From the NCBI GenBank assembly GCA_028532985.1, contig JANCIK010000010.1:2356001-2420000 (forward strand): a DNA stretch of 64,000 bases, given 5' to 3'. The notes beneath the pieces are model-generated. The model ran no database searches and had not been told where the DNA came from. It was given only the letters and a program-made list of their open reading frames with translations. A program made the position numbers and the translations under genes. Below are positions 22,558 to 33,513 of the stretch, piece by piece. Position 1 is the first letter of the stretch, and each line of letters starts with the position of its first letter. Source of the DNA: Stropharia rugosoannulata. Its lineage: Eukaryota; Basidiomycota; Agaricomycetes; Agaricales; Strophariaceae.

Positions 22558-23028
22558 TGTAAGGGGACGCCGTGCATCACCCTTTATTTTATTTTATTTC
22601 ATTTTGTCTTCCTTCACTTTCTTTTATTTTATTTTATTTTTATTTTTTCTTACACTGCACGCAGCCCGTGCAGTGTACACTATGCTCTGCAGTGTGTACT
22701 GTGCACAGGCGCGCGCAGTTTACATCATGTGACGTACTGATGGGACACGTCCATCATGTGTTGTGCATATGATGTATGATGCACATCACATGAGGACATG
22801 ATGTGGTGGCTTCTTGTGGCGGATCAACTGTATAGTTTATTCTCACGCATCAATCAACGCTTCTATTATGTACTGTGGCACCCGGCAGCGGGTTTCCTTA
22901 GGCTTTTGTCTTCGGAATCCCTCTGCTAGGTGTGCTTCTATTGTATTTATAGTTTACAGCTTAATAAACTTCGGAATCCCTCTGCTAAGTCTTGTGTGAG
23001 CTCGACACTGCGCAGAGTCGCCCTTACA
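22558..23028 (+). repeat. Gypsy-1 5' LTR
   Basis: 471 bp, starts TGTAAGG and ends CCTTACA. It has an ATTTTATTTTATTT-rich head and GTGCA/CATCATGTG-rich palindromic middle. Relative to the 3' LTR it has about 59 extra bases between two copies of CGGAATCCCTCTGCTA (22913-22928 and 22973-22988). Confidence 0.95.
22900..22909 (+). other. Possible self-priming sequence in the LTR
   Basis: AGGCTTTTGT is the exact complement of the primer site at 23031-23040. In Tf1/sushi-type elements the first bases of the RNA fold back and prime at the primer site. This would place the RNA start near 22900. Inferred. Confidence 0.5.
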
Positions 23029-23030
23029 GT

Positions 23031-23040
23031 ACAAAAGCCT
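23031..23040 (+). other. Gypsy-1 primer binding site, probably self-primed
   Basis: ACAAAAGCCT, two bases after the LTR. It lacks the TGG needed to pair with a tRNA CCA end and is instead complementary to 22900-22909. Confidence 0.5.
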
Positions 23041-23113
23041 CTGCTTGGGACCAGTTTTGGATGCCTATTGCCCTCGGAAACGGCCTAGGACTCCAACACC
23101 TCTCCCTGCTTCA

Positions 23114-24325
23114 ATGTCGATGGATACAGACGCCTCTGCGAGCCCTGAGGCGAGAAATACATTGTCCAGACCCGCCCTCACCCTCACATCGCTTCTGGAG
23201 TACGTCGACCACAATAACACGATTTTTCGGAAGGAATTGGCCGACGTTTCGAGCTCCCTTCACACTATCCGCACCCTCCTCGAGACTACACTTGCCAGCT
23301 CGCATTCTGCACCTGCACCCGCCCCTCCTGCGCCTCGTGATCCCCCTCCTCATCTCGACGCCCACACGACTCCTGCAGCTGCAGTTTCCACTGTCTCTCG
23401 CCTCAAACCCGCGTCTCCCAAACTCTTTGATGGTTCACACAAAAAAGGGCGCTCCTTCCTTAATTCTTGCACCATTTATTTCGCCCTGGCTGGCTCACAG
23501 TTTCCTGACGAATTCTCTCGAGTTCTTTGGGCCCTTTCTTTCATGAACGAGGGTCGCGCCGCCCAGTTCTCGAAACGCGCCATGATGTCTGGATTTTCCG
23601 ACTTCAATCTGCGCAGCTGGGACGCCTTTGAAGCCGTGTTCATTCGCGATTTTTGCGAGCAGCACGAGGCCGAGCATGCTCAGCTCGCCCTTGAGAGCAC
23701 CTCCTACCATCAAGGCCGCTGCTCTGCTGAAGAATATGTCGATGCCTTCAAGGACCTCGTCCTCAAGTCTGGGTACATTGACGAGAAGGCATTGATCATG
23801 AAGTTCCGTCATGGTCTATCCCCTTCGCTGGACAGTCAGGTCGCCAACCTGCCCTCGGAGAGTCGACCCGCCTCGCTTCAGGGATGGTACGAACGCGCTG
23901 TGGAGGTTGCTCGCAACCGCGAGACCAACCAGCTCTTCTGCGCGGCACACCCTACGCCTTCTGGTCCCCCCGCGGCTTCGCGTTCATCCGCCTCCCCTGC
24001 GACCGTCCCACGAGCTTCTCTGCCCATTATTCCTGCCCCTCGTGCGCCCGCTGCCCCGGCTCTTCCTCTGGGCGCTCCTATGGACATCAATCGTGCTCGT
24101 AGTGCTGGGAAGACACCCCCTACCTGCTATCGCTGTGGTAAACCTGGTCACATCTCTCGAGATTGTCCCCGGGCTTTTGACATTCGCCACATGACTCTCA
24201 CGGAGCTTCAGGAGCAACTCGAGCACATGCATGCTGCAGAGGGCCAGGAGGACGCTATTCTGGTGGATGAAGGGAAGGAGGATGATGTCCAGGAAGAGGA
24301 GGATTTTGTGCATCACGACAAGTGA
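23114..24325 (+). CDS. Gypsy-1 Gag
   Basis: Start taken at ATG 23114 (MSMDTDASASPEARN); the frame is open upstream to about 23045 but without ATG. 403 codons, no stop. N-terminal Pro/Ala-rich region, then the capsid-like region (KPASPKLFDGSHKKGRSFL, about residue 105; DFCEQHEAEHAQLAL), a Pro/Ala linker, and a zinc knuckle CYRCGKPGHISRDC at about 24124-24165, then an acidic tail. Gag packages the element RNA in virus-like particles. It ends in frame 2 while pol is in frame 1 and overlaps its end, so pol expression would need a -1 shift. Confidence 0.9.
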   Translation: MSMDTDASASPEARNTLSRPALTLTSLLEYVDHNNTIFRKELADVSSSLHTIRTLLETTLASSHSAPAPAPPAPRDPPPHLDAHTTPAAAVSTVSRLKPASPKLFDGSHKKGRSFLNSCTIYFALAGSQFPDEFSRVLWALSFMNEGRAAQFSKRAMMSGFSDFNLRSWDAFEAVFIRDFCEQHEAEHAQLALESTSYHQGRCSAEEYVDAFKDLVLKSGYIDEKALIMKFRHGLSPSLDSQVANLPSESRPASLQGWYERAVEVARNRETNQLFCAAHPTPSGPPAASRSSASPATVPRASLPIIPAPRAPAAPALPLGAPMDINRARSAGKTPPTCYRCGKPGHISRDCPRAFDIRHMTLTELQEQLEHMHAAEGQEDAILVDEGKEDDVQEEEDFVHHDK

Positions 24326-27300
24326 GCGGCATGCCTTCGTTCGCACGTGGCAGTCGTTATAGTGTACTGTCGGTAGAGCCCTGTGAATCTATTTCTGTTC
24401 CAGACCTACCTTCATGACTGCCTGACACGCCTAAATCCCCTGCTCCCAAATCTCTCTCCATTGCTGCATTACGCATCCAGGCCTGTGCTCGCCGCTGGGA
24501 GCACGCACTTCCCTCTCATTACACCATCGCCGCTACTCCGAGTCCAGTGGAGGTTGAGACCACGGACACGGGCCAGCGTTTTTGCCTCAGGCCTCTGGTT
24601 GACTGCAGCACTGACCAGTGCTTCATCAGTTGCAAGTATGTCCAGCAGCACAAGCTGACGGAACACCCTCTCTTGGTCCCCATTCCAGTCCACAACGTTG
24701 ACGGTTCGCTCAATGAAGACGGCTCTATCACGTCCATTGTGGAGCTCATCCTTCGCTACAAGGACCACACTGAACGCGCCGTCTTCCCCGTCACCAACCT
24801 CGGACGTCAGGATATGATTCTGGGCCACACTTGGCTTCGAGAACACAACCCTGAAGTGGACTGGATCACTGGAGAGGTGAAGATGTCACGGTGCCCGTGC
24901 CGGTGCTCCACATGCCGTGATGAGATCCGTGCGGAGAAGTCTAAGCTTCGCGCAGAGATCAGAGCAGTAGAGACCTGTACCCAGGGCCCTATGCCCCTCC
25001 TTATGGAACTGGAGGACAACGACGACGAAGTCCCCGAGATGGAGTTGGAGGAAGTTGAACCGCTGCCTGCTCCTAAGGATGCTTGCAGCTTACTAGAGGC
25101 CCTCCACTCTGTCTGGGAGGACGATGACAACCGGCTGTTTGCGGTGTCGTTACCCCCCGAGTCCCAGTTCATTCAGTCTACCTCCACTGTGTCCCAGCGG
25201 CTCGCAGAAGCCTTTGCGTCCAACTCTGGACAGAAGGACTTCCGCAACGACGTTCCTAACCATCTGCATGACTTCAAGGACGTCTTCTCAAAGGAGTCCT
25301 TTGATGTCTTGCCAGAACGTCGACCTTGGGATCACGCCATTGAACTGGAACTCGGAGCGACACCCAGCAACTGCAAGGTGTATCCTATGATGCTTCCTGA
25401 GCAGAAGGAACTTGATGTGTTCTTACAGGAGAACCTTGCCACTGGCCGTATTCGTCCCTCTAAGTCTCCAATGGCATCTCCTGTCTTCTTTATCAAGAAG
25501 AAGGACGGATCCTTGCGCCTCATCCAGGACTACCGTGTGCTGAACGCCATGACCATCAAGAACCGCTACCTGCTTCCTCTCGTCTCTGACCTCATTCAAC
25601 AACTCCGTGGTGCCAGCTACTTCACCAAGCTTGACGTGCAGTGGGGGTACAACAATGTGCGCATCAAGGAGGGAGACGAGTGGAAGGCAGTGTTCCAAAC
25701 AAACCGCGGTCTGTTCGAGCCTACAGTTATGTTCTTTGGTCTCACCAACTTGCCTGCAACGTTCCAGACCATGATGAACGAGATATTCAACGACCTCATT
25801 TTCGAGGGCATTGTCTGTGTCTACCTTGACGATATCCTCATCTACACCAAGACCCTCGAGGAACATTGTCGGGTGACACGTCTGGTCATGGAGCGTCTGT
25901 GACTTCACCGGTTGTATCTCAAGCCGGAGAAGTGCGAGTTTGAGAAGCATCGCATTGAGTATCTGGGGCTCATCATCTCGGAAGGTCAGGTGGAGATGGA
26001 CCTGGTCAAGATTGCGGGTGTAGCAGAGTGGCCAGTTCCCAAGTCATGCAAGGAGGTACAGAGCTTCTTGGGCTTCATCAACTTCTATCGCTGCTTCATC
26101 GAGGACTTCTCTCACCATGCCCGTCCGCTTTTTGAGCTGATGCATAAGGACACTCCCTGGTTGTGGTCCTCTGATGCTCAGGCCGCCTTTGACATGTTGC
26201 GTACTGCGGTGACTTCGGCTCCCATCCTGGCTTTCCCTCGTGACGACCTGCCCTACCGCGTTGAGGCAGACTCCTCGGACTTTGCTACTGGTGCTGTGCT
26301 CTCTCAGCAGTTGCATGAAGATGGGAAATGGCACCCTGTTGCCTATTACTCCAAGAGCCTCAGTCCCGTACAGCGTAACTACGAGATCCATGACAAGGAG
26401 ATGCTGGCAGTGATTCGAGCCCTGGAGGAGTGGAGACACTTCCTTGAAGGTGCAGCTCATCCGGTGGAGATCTGGACAGACCACAAGAATCTGGAGTACT
26501 TCATGACGGCCAAAAAGCTTAACTGCAGACAGGCCCGCTGGTCCCTCTACCTCTCTCGCTTCGACTTCACGCTCCGCCACTGCCCTGGCCGTTCCATGGG
26601 GAAACCTGATGCCCTCTCGCAACGAGCTGACCATGGAGACGGCGCTGGGGATAATGCTGAGATGACACTCCTCAAGCCTGCCTTCTTTGCTATCCGGGCG
26701 CTTGAAGCGGTGGAGTTGGTGGGCGAAGAGAAGGACTTGTTGCACGAGATCCGGAAGGGAAACCACCAGGGGAAACATGAGGAGATGGTCGCAAAGGCAG
26801 CAAAGGGTCTGTTGAGCAGTGGGGCCCGTTCTGTGCGATCCTCGGAGTGGAGGATGCAAGATGGTCTCCTCAGCTTCCGGGATAAGATCTACGTCCCCAA
26901 CGACCCTGATCTCCGCTGCTGTATTGTCTCCTTACACCACGACACCAAGGTGGCTGGTCATGCTGGACGTTGGAAGACACTGGAGTTAGTATCGCGCAAC
27001 TACTGGTGGCCCCAGATGTCTCGGTACATTGGACAGTACTGCAAGACCTGTGACCTCTGTATTTGCACCAAGATCCAGCGTCACCGCCCGGTTGGTGAGC
27101 TTCATCCTCTCCCTATCCCTGAGCAATGCTGGGCAGTTATCAGTGTGGACTTCATCATGGAACTCCCTCTCTCCAATGGGCATGACACCATCATGAACGT
27201 GATAGACTCAGTCTCCAAGCGCGGTCACTTTATCCCAACGACTACCACTGTTAGTGCACTTGGAGCGGCCCGGCTCTATCTCTGTTATGTCTGGCGCCAC

Positions 27301-28287
27301 CATGGTCTCCCTCGGATAGTCCTCTCAGATCGTGGGCCTCAGTTCATTGCCGAGTTCACTAGAGAGCTTTACCGGTTGTTGGGAATCCGCCTGGCAACGT
27401 CCACTGCCTACCACCCCCAATCTGATGGTCAGACGGAGCACGTTAACATGGAGTTGGAACAGTACTTGCAGACCTTCGTGAATGAGCATCAGGACGACTG
27501 GGAGGATCTCTTGCCTCTGGCCGAGTTCCAGTACAACAACCATGTCCATGCCTCCACCCAGCATATGCCTTTCATGCTCGACACTGGACGACACCCTCGG
27601 ATGGGCTTTGAACCTCATGAAGCTCCATCGTCTCTGGAGACTGTGAATGAGTTCAAGGAGCGGATGGCTAGTACATTGGAAGAAGCCAAGTCAGCGCTGG
27701 CTAAGGCCAAAGATGACATGGCTCGCTTCTACAACCGGTGACGTGACCCTCTCCTGGTGTACAAACCAGGTGACAAGGTCTACCTGGATGCATCAGACAT
27801 CCGTACCTCCCGTCCCTCCAAGAAGTTGTCCCACCGTCTCCTGGGCCCATATATGGTCGAGGCTGCTGTTGGATCTCATGCCTACCGTCTCAAACTCCCG
27901 GTTTCTCTCAAGCGTCTCCACCCTGTCTTCCCTGTCGTCAAGCTCACGCCCTGTCTCCCTGACCCTATTCCGGGCCGCATTGCAGCACCTCCTCCAGAGC
28001 CTGAGCTGGTGGATAACGAGCTGGAGTACGAGGTTGAGGCCATCCTCAACAGCCACATCCATCGAAACAGGCTTCAGTTCCTCGTCAAATGGAAGGGCTA
28101 TGGGTATGAGGAGAACTCCTGGGAGCATGTGGAAGACGTCTTCTCACCTCAGCTGGTGGCCAAGTTCTACCGGGAACATCCTGATGCTCCGCGGGTTATT
28201 GGCTCCCTGGCAATTGAACCTGGACGGTATAGAACAGTCAATGGTGGTGAGTGGATCACCTTACCACGCTGGGACGCCGTGTCTTGA
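24301..28287 (+). pseudogene. Gypsy-1 Pol, three in-frame stops
   Basis: One frame from the gag overlap to TGA 28285-28287, interrupted by TGA at 24415, 25900 and 27739. Protease: LVDCSTDQCFI (about 24595), with Ser of the usual DSG/DTG altered. RT: KDGSLRLIQDYRVLN, FFGLTNLPATFQ and the catalytic YLDD at about 25819. RNase H: YRVEADSSDFATGAVLS (about 26254). Integrase: HHCC zinc finger (HHDTKVAGHAG to CKTCDLC), Asp in SVDFIMELP, Asp in LSDRGPQF, Glu in QTEHVNMELEQ. Chromodomain: EVEAILNSHIHRNRL, VKWKGYG, NSWEHVEDV (28030-28140), which in this group guides integration to methylated heterochromatin. At 25900 Arg is expected from relatives. Confidence 0.9.
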
Positions 28288-28295
28288 AGGGGGGG
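28286..28295 (+). other. Gypsy-1 polypurine tract
   Basis: GAAGGGGGGG just before the 3' LTR; overlaps the pol stop codon. Confidence 0.85.
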
Positions 28296-28298
28296 TGA

Positions 28299-28710
28299 TG
28301 TAAGGGGATGCTGTGCGTCACCCTTTATTTTATTTTATTTCATTTTGTCTTCCTTCACTTTCTTTTATTTTATTTTATTTTTATTTTTTCTTACGCTGCG
28401 CGCAGCCCGTGCAGTGTACACTATGCTCTGCAGTGTGTACTGTGCACAGGCGCGCGCAGTTTACATCATGTGACGTACTGATGGGACACGTCCATCATGT
28501 GTTGTGCATATGATGTATGATGCACATCACATGAGGACATGATGTGGTGGCTTCTTGTGGCGGATCAACTGTATAGTTTATTCTCACGCATCAATCAACG
28601 CTTCTATTATGTACTGTGGCACCCGGCAGCGGGTTTCCTTAGGCTTTTGTCTTCGGAATCCCTCTGCTAGGTCTTGTGTGAGCTCGACACTGCACAGAGT
28701 CGCCCTTACA
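28299..28710 (+). repeat. Gypsy-1 3' LTR
   Basis: 412 bp, TGTAAGG to CCTTACA, near-identical to the 5' LTR but with only one copy of CGGAATCCCTCTGCTA. Followed by the CAATC target-site copy. Confidence 0.95.
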
Positions 28711-28983
28711 CAATCCTCTGTCGGTCTGCAACATTGTCCCCCCACTGGCATTATTTGAACAGTCCATATCATTGCCCAAGTCTGGCTCTGTATGCCTGCC
28801 TGTTCTGTGTGTACTAATATGCTCAAAATTATCTTTGTTAGACCCTGTGCCTGTCTGTAATGCTGGCCCCCAATTGGGACTATTTCCAATATCTATATCA
28901 ATGTTACTTGGACAGTCTGTGAACTTGCCAATAACATCGAGTTCTGATTCTCTGCCTGCCTCCAGATTGGTCTTGGCATGCAT
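28711..28983 (-). pseudogene. JmjC-type gene remnant, upstream piece
   Basis: Minus-strand frame MHAKTNLEAGRESELD... to LQTDRGL at 28711. Codon 28716 plus 22557-22556 gives Gly in either reading, and the frame continues into 22555-22226 when gypsy-1 and one CAATC are removed. Low-complexity, with two related GxxLQT-type segments. No domain. The upstream end abuts element C, so the true start is unknown. Confidence 0.5.
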
Positions 28984-29001
28984 ATCAGCAGTTATATCAC
29001 T

Positions 29002-29596
29002 CTTGGGTACAATGGGAAGGGAAACTTATGTTGTGGAACTAATTTGCATTTGCCAGGAATTAAACCAACAGCTTCATGCATGACTTAAAACCAGCATACT
29101 TCTCCCTACACCATGTGCCTGTGTATATAGGCTCACTGCAGGTTAAATATGATGGTAATGCTCTAGACTACATTAATTTATTACATCACAAGTCATTGAA
29201 TTTAGTCATGTTTAGATGTATTTTATATAAGATTTACAATGTAGATTACAAGTAATAGTTGACAATAGCTATTCATAAGTCAATTTTTTCCCAGGTTTTT
29301 ATGTCTTTAAATGTCTTTTTGAGTCTTTTTGTAGCTTTTTAATACACTTTATGAGACATTTTTAAAAAATTTCAGAGACATAAAAAGATTTATACAATTA
29401 CATCAATACATTTAAATACTTAGAAAAATTGAAAGACTTTAAAAGACATAAAAAGACCTAAAAAGACATAAAAAGAATTACATATTTCCCTAAAGTCTCT
29501 AAGAGACCTTTAAAAGTATAAAAAAGACATAAAATTCACCAAAAGACATATTGATGTCTCAAAAAGTCTCTTTTCCAAAAAGTGGTTTTCCTGATG
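29002..29596 (-). mobile_element. Element C: left-end part of the element A family, inverted
   Basis: Minus-strand copy of the first ~590 bases of element A, ending in the outer CATCAGGAAAACC at 29596. The inner end stops at about 29002, so the right half is missing. It abuts the JmjC remnant on one side and gypsy fragment F on the other. Confidence 0.75.
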
Positions 29597-32500
29597 AAGT
29601 ATTTTCAGCAGCATGAATGGCACAAGGAAGAGGTAGTCAAGGGAGAGCCTAGAGGACAGTTCCATGCATCGCATGAGGAACAGGTCCCTAGTAAAAGACA
29701 AGGAGTAACACATAAGCACTTGACTGGCAAAAGTGCCACAACTGTTACAGTGCCCACAGGAAAGAAGTATAAGCCAGTGGCTGAGAAAGTCAGGCCTGTC
29801 TATCAAGATTTACTAGAGAAGTTTAGAATAGTGAGGGAGATTAAAGGAGACCCACTAAAGGACATGCTGCAATTGTCACCACATCTGCCAGAGTTTGTAC
29901 CTACAGGTCAGTACACAGCTGAGCACATGGAGGGAATCAACAAGGCGCATGAAGGAGATTTCCTGTGGTCCGAGGAGCGCAAATTGGTGCATCAAATTTT
30001 CATGCAGCAGAATGAGGTGTTTGCATGGAATGACACAGAGAAGGGTAGATTCCATATGGACTTCTTCCCTTCAGTAGATATCCCCACCATAGAGCACACG
30101 CCTTGGGTATTGAAGAACATTCCAATACACCCTGGGATGTATGAGCAAGTATGTGAATTTATCGCTACCAAGATTCACACAGGCATGTTGAGAGGTCTGC
30201 CGCGGGGCTAGACTCGAATCACAAGAAACACAACACACACAACCCAGCAGAGCGAGATCCTATCCCCTAGATCGAGCAATGCTCTTCAGCTAAGCGGATT
30301 ATAGATGTCTATGCTTCTCCTGGTCCTCTCTGCTGAGCGGACTGTGATGTTTAAGAGTCTCGTAAGTTCAGTCCAGATATCCGCTGTACAGTGCCTGCAA
30401 GTTCATTTTTAAGGAGGGGTTTAATTCTAGAAGTCTTAGATTAATGTCTGGGCAACCTCTGCTGAGCACAGGGTATCGATAGTAATGTATAGTTTTGATG
30501 GTGGCTCCGCGGGGCTTATTCCGCTGAGTGGGTTTGAGGTCCGGTGACCGATGCAGATGCTCACACAAGCTGGTATTCCCGATTGTGCCTCGCTCTGCTG
30601 ACTATCCAAAGTCGTTCTGCTGGGACTGTCCAAAGTCCTATTCCGCTGAGGCTATCCAGAACCTCGTTCACCCGGTGGTGCAGTCTCAATTCACAAAACA
30701 CTACAGTGCAAGTTTTCGTACACGGTTGCACTGACTCCCCACTGAGCTCTCCAAATGACCCGGTGGCCAGAAGTTATCCAAAACTTCTATGATTCACAAT
30801 ACACTTCACAGTAAAGACCCTAACAAAAGCTAAACACAGCCTGCTGACGGTCTGGGACGGAGCCCAACACACAGATCTAGTGGGTAGACAATTGCTTAAA
30901 TTACTATAGACAAGGATACAGGTTTATATGTGATGTGCACATGTGTACTAATAATAAGGTAAAGTAAATACTAGCAATGTGCAGCCAAAGGTCTGCGCAT
31001 CGCATCCGGGCTTCCCTTCGAGTGTCCTGATCCCTTGGCATTCACTACATGCATGTCGTTTGTTCCCTCGGGCTTTTGCACATCTCTTTTGATGCGCACC
31101 ACCACGGTCACATGATGTGTGGACTTAGGCAAATTCTGCCTTTGCGATGCACACACATGAGATGCATGCACAGCCCTTCACACTGCCCTTGGTACTCGCT
31201 CAGCTGTACTCACACCGCACTTCGCTGGTGCTTAACCGTTCTATGCCTCTCCGATTGCTTGCACAGATGACCAGACTATGCACTTTAGGCTGTGCAGCTC
31301 GCTGACCGATCTCTCTCGCAATATGGTGCACGCAGGTGCTTATAGTCATAAAGCGCGCTGATAGCTATAGACTATGAGTCAGGCTCCACTCTAGTCCCTC
31401 TGTGTTTCCCGCGCGCAGCTATCCCACCAATGGGACTTCTAACTATTTACACCTGTAGCCAAAAAGCAGCCCTGTCAATGTATGAGCCATCGAGCTCATC
31501 ATACTGATTGTGCTGGTTTACAGTAACTAAGAAAGACAGGGTCTTGTTCAGAATTGTGCACAGTTTGGAGCTGTTAAATGCAGTAACCATTGCACATTCA
31601 GGGCTACCTCCAGCAGCAGAGAGCCTGGCGGAACACTTTGCAGGGCATGCATGTGGCAGCATTCTAGACTTGTACATTGGGTACAATGAGCAGCTGTTAG
31701 CTGAGTCCTCTTGAGATCTGACTACATTCCAGACACTGTTCAGTGCACTGTGCTTAGTAACCCTACCTATGGGATGGACGAACTCCATGCCCATCTTTCA
31801 TGAGGATGTCGTCTATATATTATGCAATGAAATACCTGAAGTTACAGAACCCTACATAGATGATGTACCTATTAGGGGACCCAAAACATGCTATGAGTTA
31901 GAAGGAGGAGGATACAAGACAATACCAGAGAATAAAGGGATAAGGAGGTTTGTGTGGGAGCATATGTTGAATGTCAACAGGATTGTGCAGCACATGAAGT
32001 ACTCAGGAGGAACATTTAGTGGAAAGAAGTCCATACTGTGCGCAGCTGAGATAGTAGTGGTGGGGCACTTGTGCACATACAAAGGGTGAAAGCCAGCACC
32101 AGATAAAGTGCATGCAATCCTCAATTGGGGGCCATGCCAGAATATCAGTGATGTGTGCACATACATGGGTACAATGGGTCTGCTACGTATTTACATCTCA
32201 GACTATGCAAAGCATGCAGAGCACATACAGCAGCTATTGCGTGGGAAAGAGCCCTTTGAGTGGGGGCCTGCTCAGCAAGCTAGCATGGACTCGCTGAAAG
32301 ATGGTGCGCACAACGCACATTGTGTGAAACCACTGGACTACATATTGCCAGGGCCAATTACTTTGGCTGTAGACACCTCATGGCGAGCAGTAGGGTTCTA
32401 TATTTACCAGCAGGACCCACAAGATTCAAAGAAAAGGGTATATGCACACTTCAGATCAATATTGTTAACAGAATGCGAGCAGTGCTTCTCATAGCCCAAA

Positions 32501-33513
32501 CAGGAGTTGTATGGACTCTTATGTGTACTACAAGCCTGTTATTACTAGCTCATCGGTGCACATAAGCTAGTGGTGGAAACAGATGCCAAATACTTGAAGG
32601 GCATGTTGGATAATCCGGGCATGGGCCCCAATGCAACTATTAATTGCTGGATAGATAAAATACTTATGTATCACTTCCAGTTGAAACATGTTGTGGGAAA
32701 GACTTTTGGTGCAGATGGTTTATCGTGCAGGGAAGTGCAACCTGGAGATGAGGCATACACACACTCCGAAGAAGATGATGATCAGGAGGTGGGACCACTT
32801 GAATACAAGAAAGTCTATGAAGATGACCCAGATCCCCTGGCTGTTTCCAGCAGGAGCTAGAGTGCACACAGAAAGAGACAGAAGTGGAAAAGCAGGCCGT
32901 GTGGGACTTCATACAGAAAGAGAGTGTGCCACTCGCGCAGTGTGAGTACTTAGAGAAATTCATACTAGTGCATGCAATACCTGACTCCAGAATAGAGGAT
33001 CTGGAGGATGAAGAGTACGATGAGTGCAACAGGATGTCTGCAGGAAAAGACATGGATGAGAAATTGCCGATGATACGCTACTGGTTGCAGAATCCAACCA
33101 CTAGGCCTAAAGGCATGACAGAGCGAGAATATCAGAATTTTACGAGGAACACTCGTAACTTCTTCCTAGACAAGGACGGACAGATGTACCGGAGGTCCAT
33201 AGATGACACGCATAAGTTGGTCATAGATCAGGCACAGCAGACATGCATGCTGTGCTTAGCACATGACAGCTTGGGGCACTGAGGAGCGTATGCTATGCAC
33301 AAACTGCTAGCTGAGCACTTCTGGTGGCCTGATTTGGAAAGGGATGTCTACTGGTATGTGAAAACATGTCATGTTTGTCAGTTACAGCAGAAGACAATCA
33401 TCCAGATCCCATGCACCGAGACACACACGCCGTCTATCTTCCAGCAACTACATGCAGACACTATGCATATGTCCCCGGTTTCCAATGGGTATAACTGCCT
33501 TGTGCACACCAAT
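29597..33513 (+). mobile_element. Fragment F: decayed internal copy of gypsy element E
   Basis: Homologous to E from about 53449 to 57405, truncated at both ends and interrupted by a solo LTR at 30189-31477. Segments: KGEPRGQFHAS and the RT N-terminus (29597-30188), RT core and YIDDVPIRGP (31478-31890), RNase H (32100-32720), and the integrase HHCC region (33195-33400). Stops and frameshifts are many. Compared with E, CG is replaced by TG or CA at most sites. It ends within the integrase at 33513, in the DUF6729-type gene remnant. Confidence 0.85.
30189..31477 (-). repeat. Solo LTR of the E family inside F
   Basis: Starts TGAGAGG and ends CCTGTCA on the + strand, i.e. in antisense orientation. 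ATGT flanks both sides (30185-30188, 31478-31481). Removing it with one ATGT joins KIHTGM to YEPSS in frame. 1289 bp, CpG-depleted relative to the copy at 54437. Single LTRs like this arise by recombination between the two LTRs of a full element. Confidence 0.85.

Larger units (their letters stand above)
22558..28710 (+). mobile_element. Gypsy-1: Ty3/gypsy chromovirus-type retrotransposon
   Basis: LTRs at 22558-23028 and 28299-28710, gag, pol in the order protease-RT-RNase H-integrase, and a C-terminal chromodomain. CAATC at 22553-22557 and 28711-28715 is a 5-bp target duplication. Inserted within the JmjC-type gene in opposite orientation. Pol has three in-frame TGA codons, so the copy is inactive, though recent enough for the LTRs to remain nearly identical outside one 59-bp length difference. 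Confidence 0.95.

Noticed and set aside
22523..22772. Phe/Leu-rich frames across the gypsy-1 LTR start, suggesting a membrane protein
   Set aside because: They arise from ATTTTATTTT repeats and recur identically in the 3' LTR.
31049..31270. 73-codon frame in the solo LTR of F
   Set aside because: LTR sequence; not conserved in frame with the copy at 55209-55460 and no recognisable domain.
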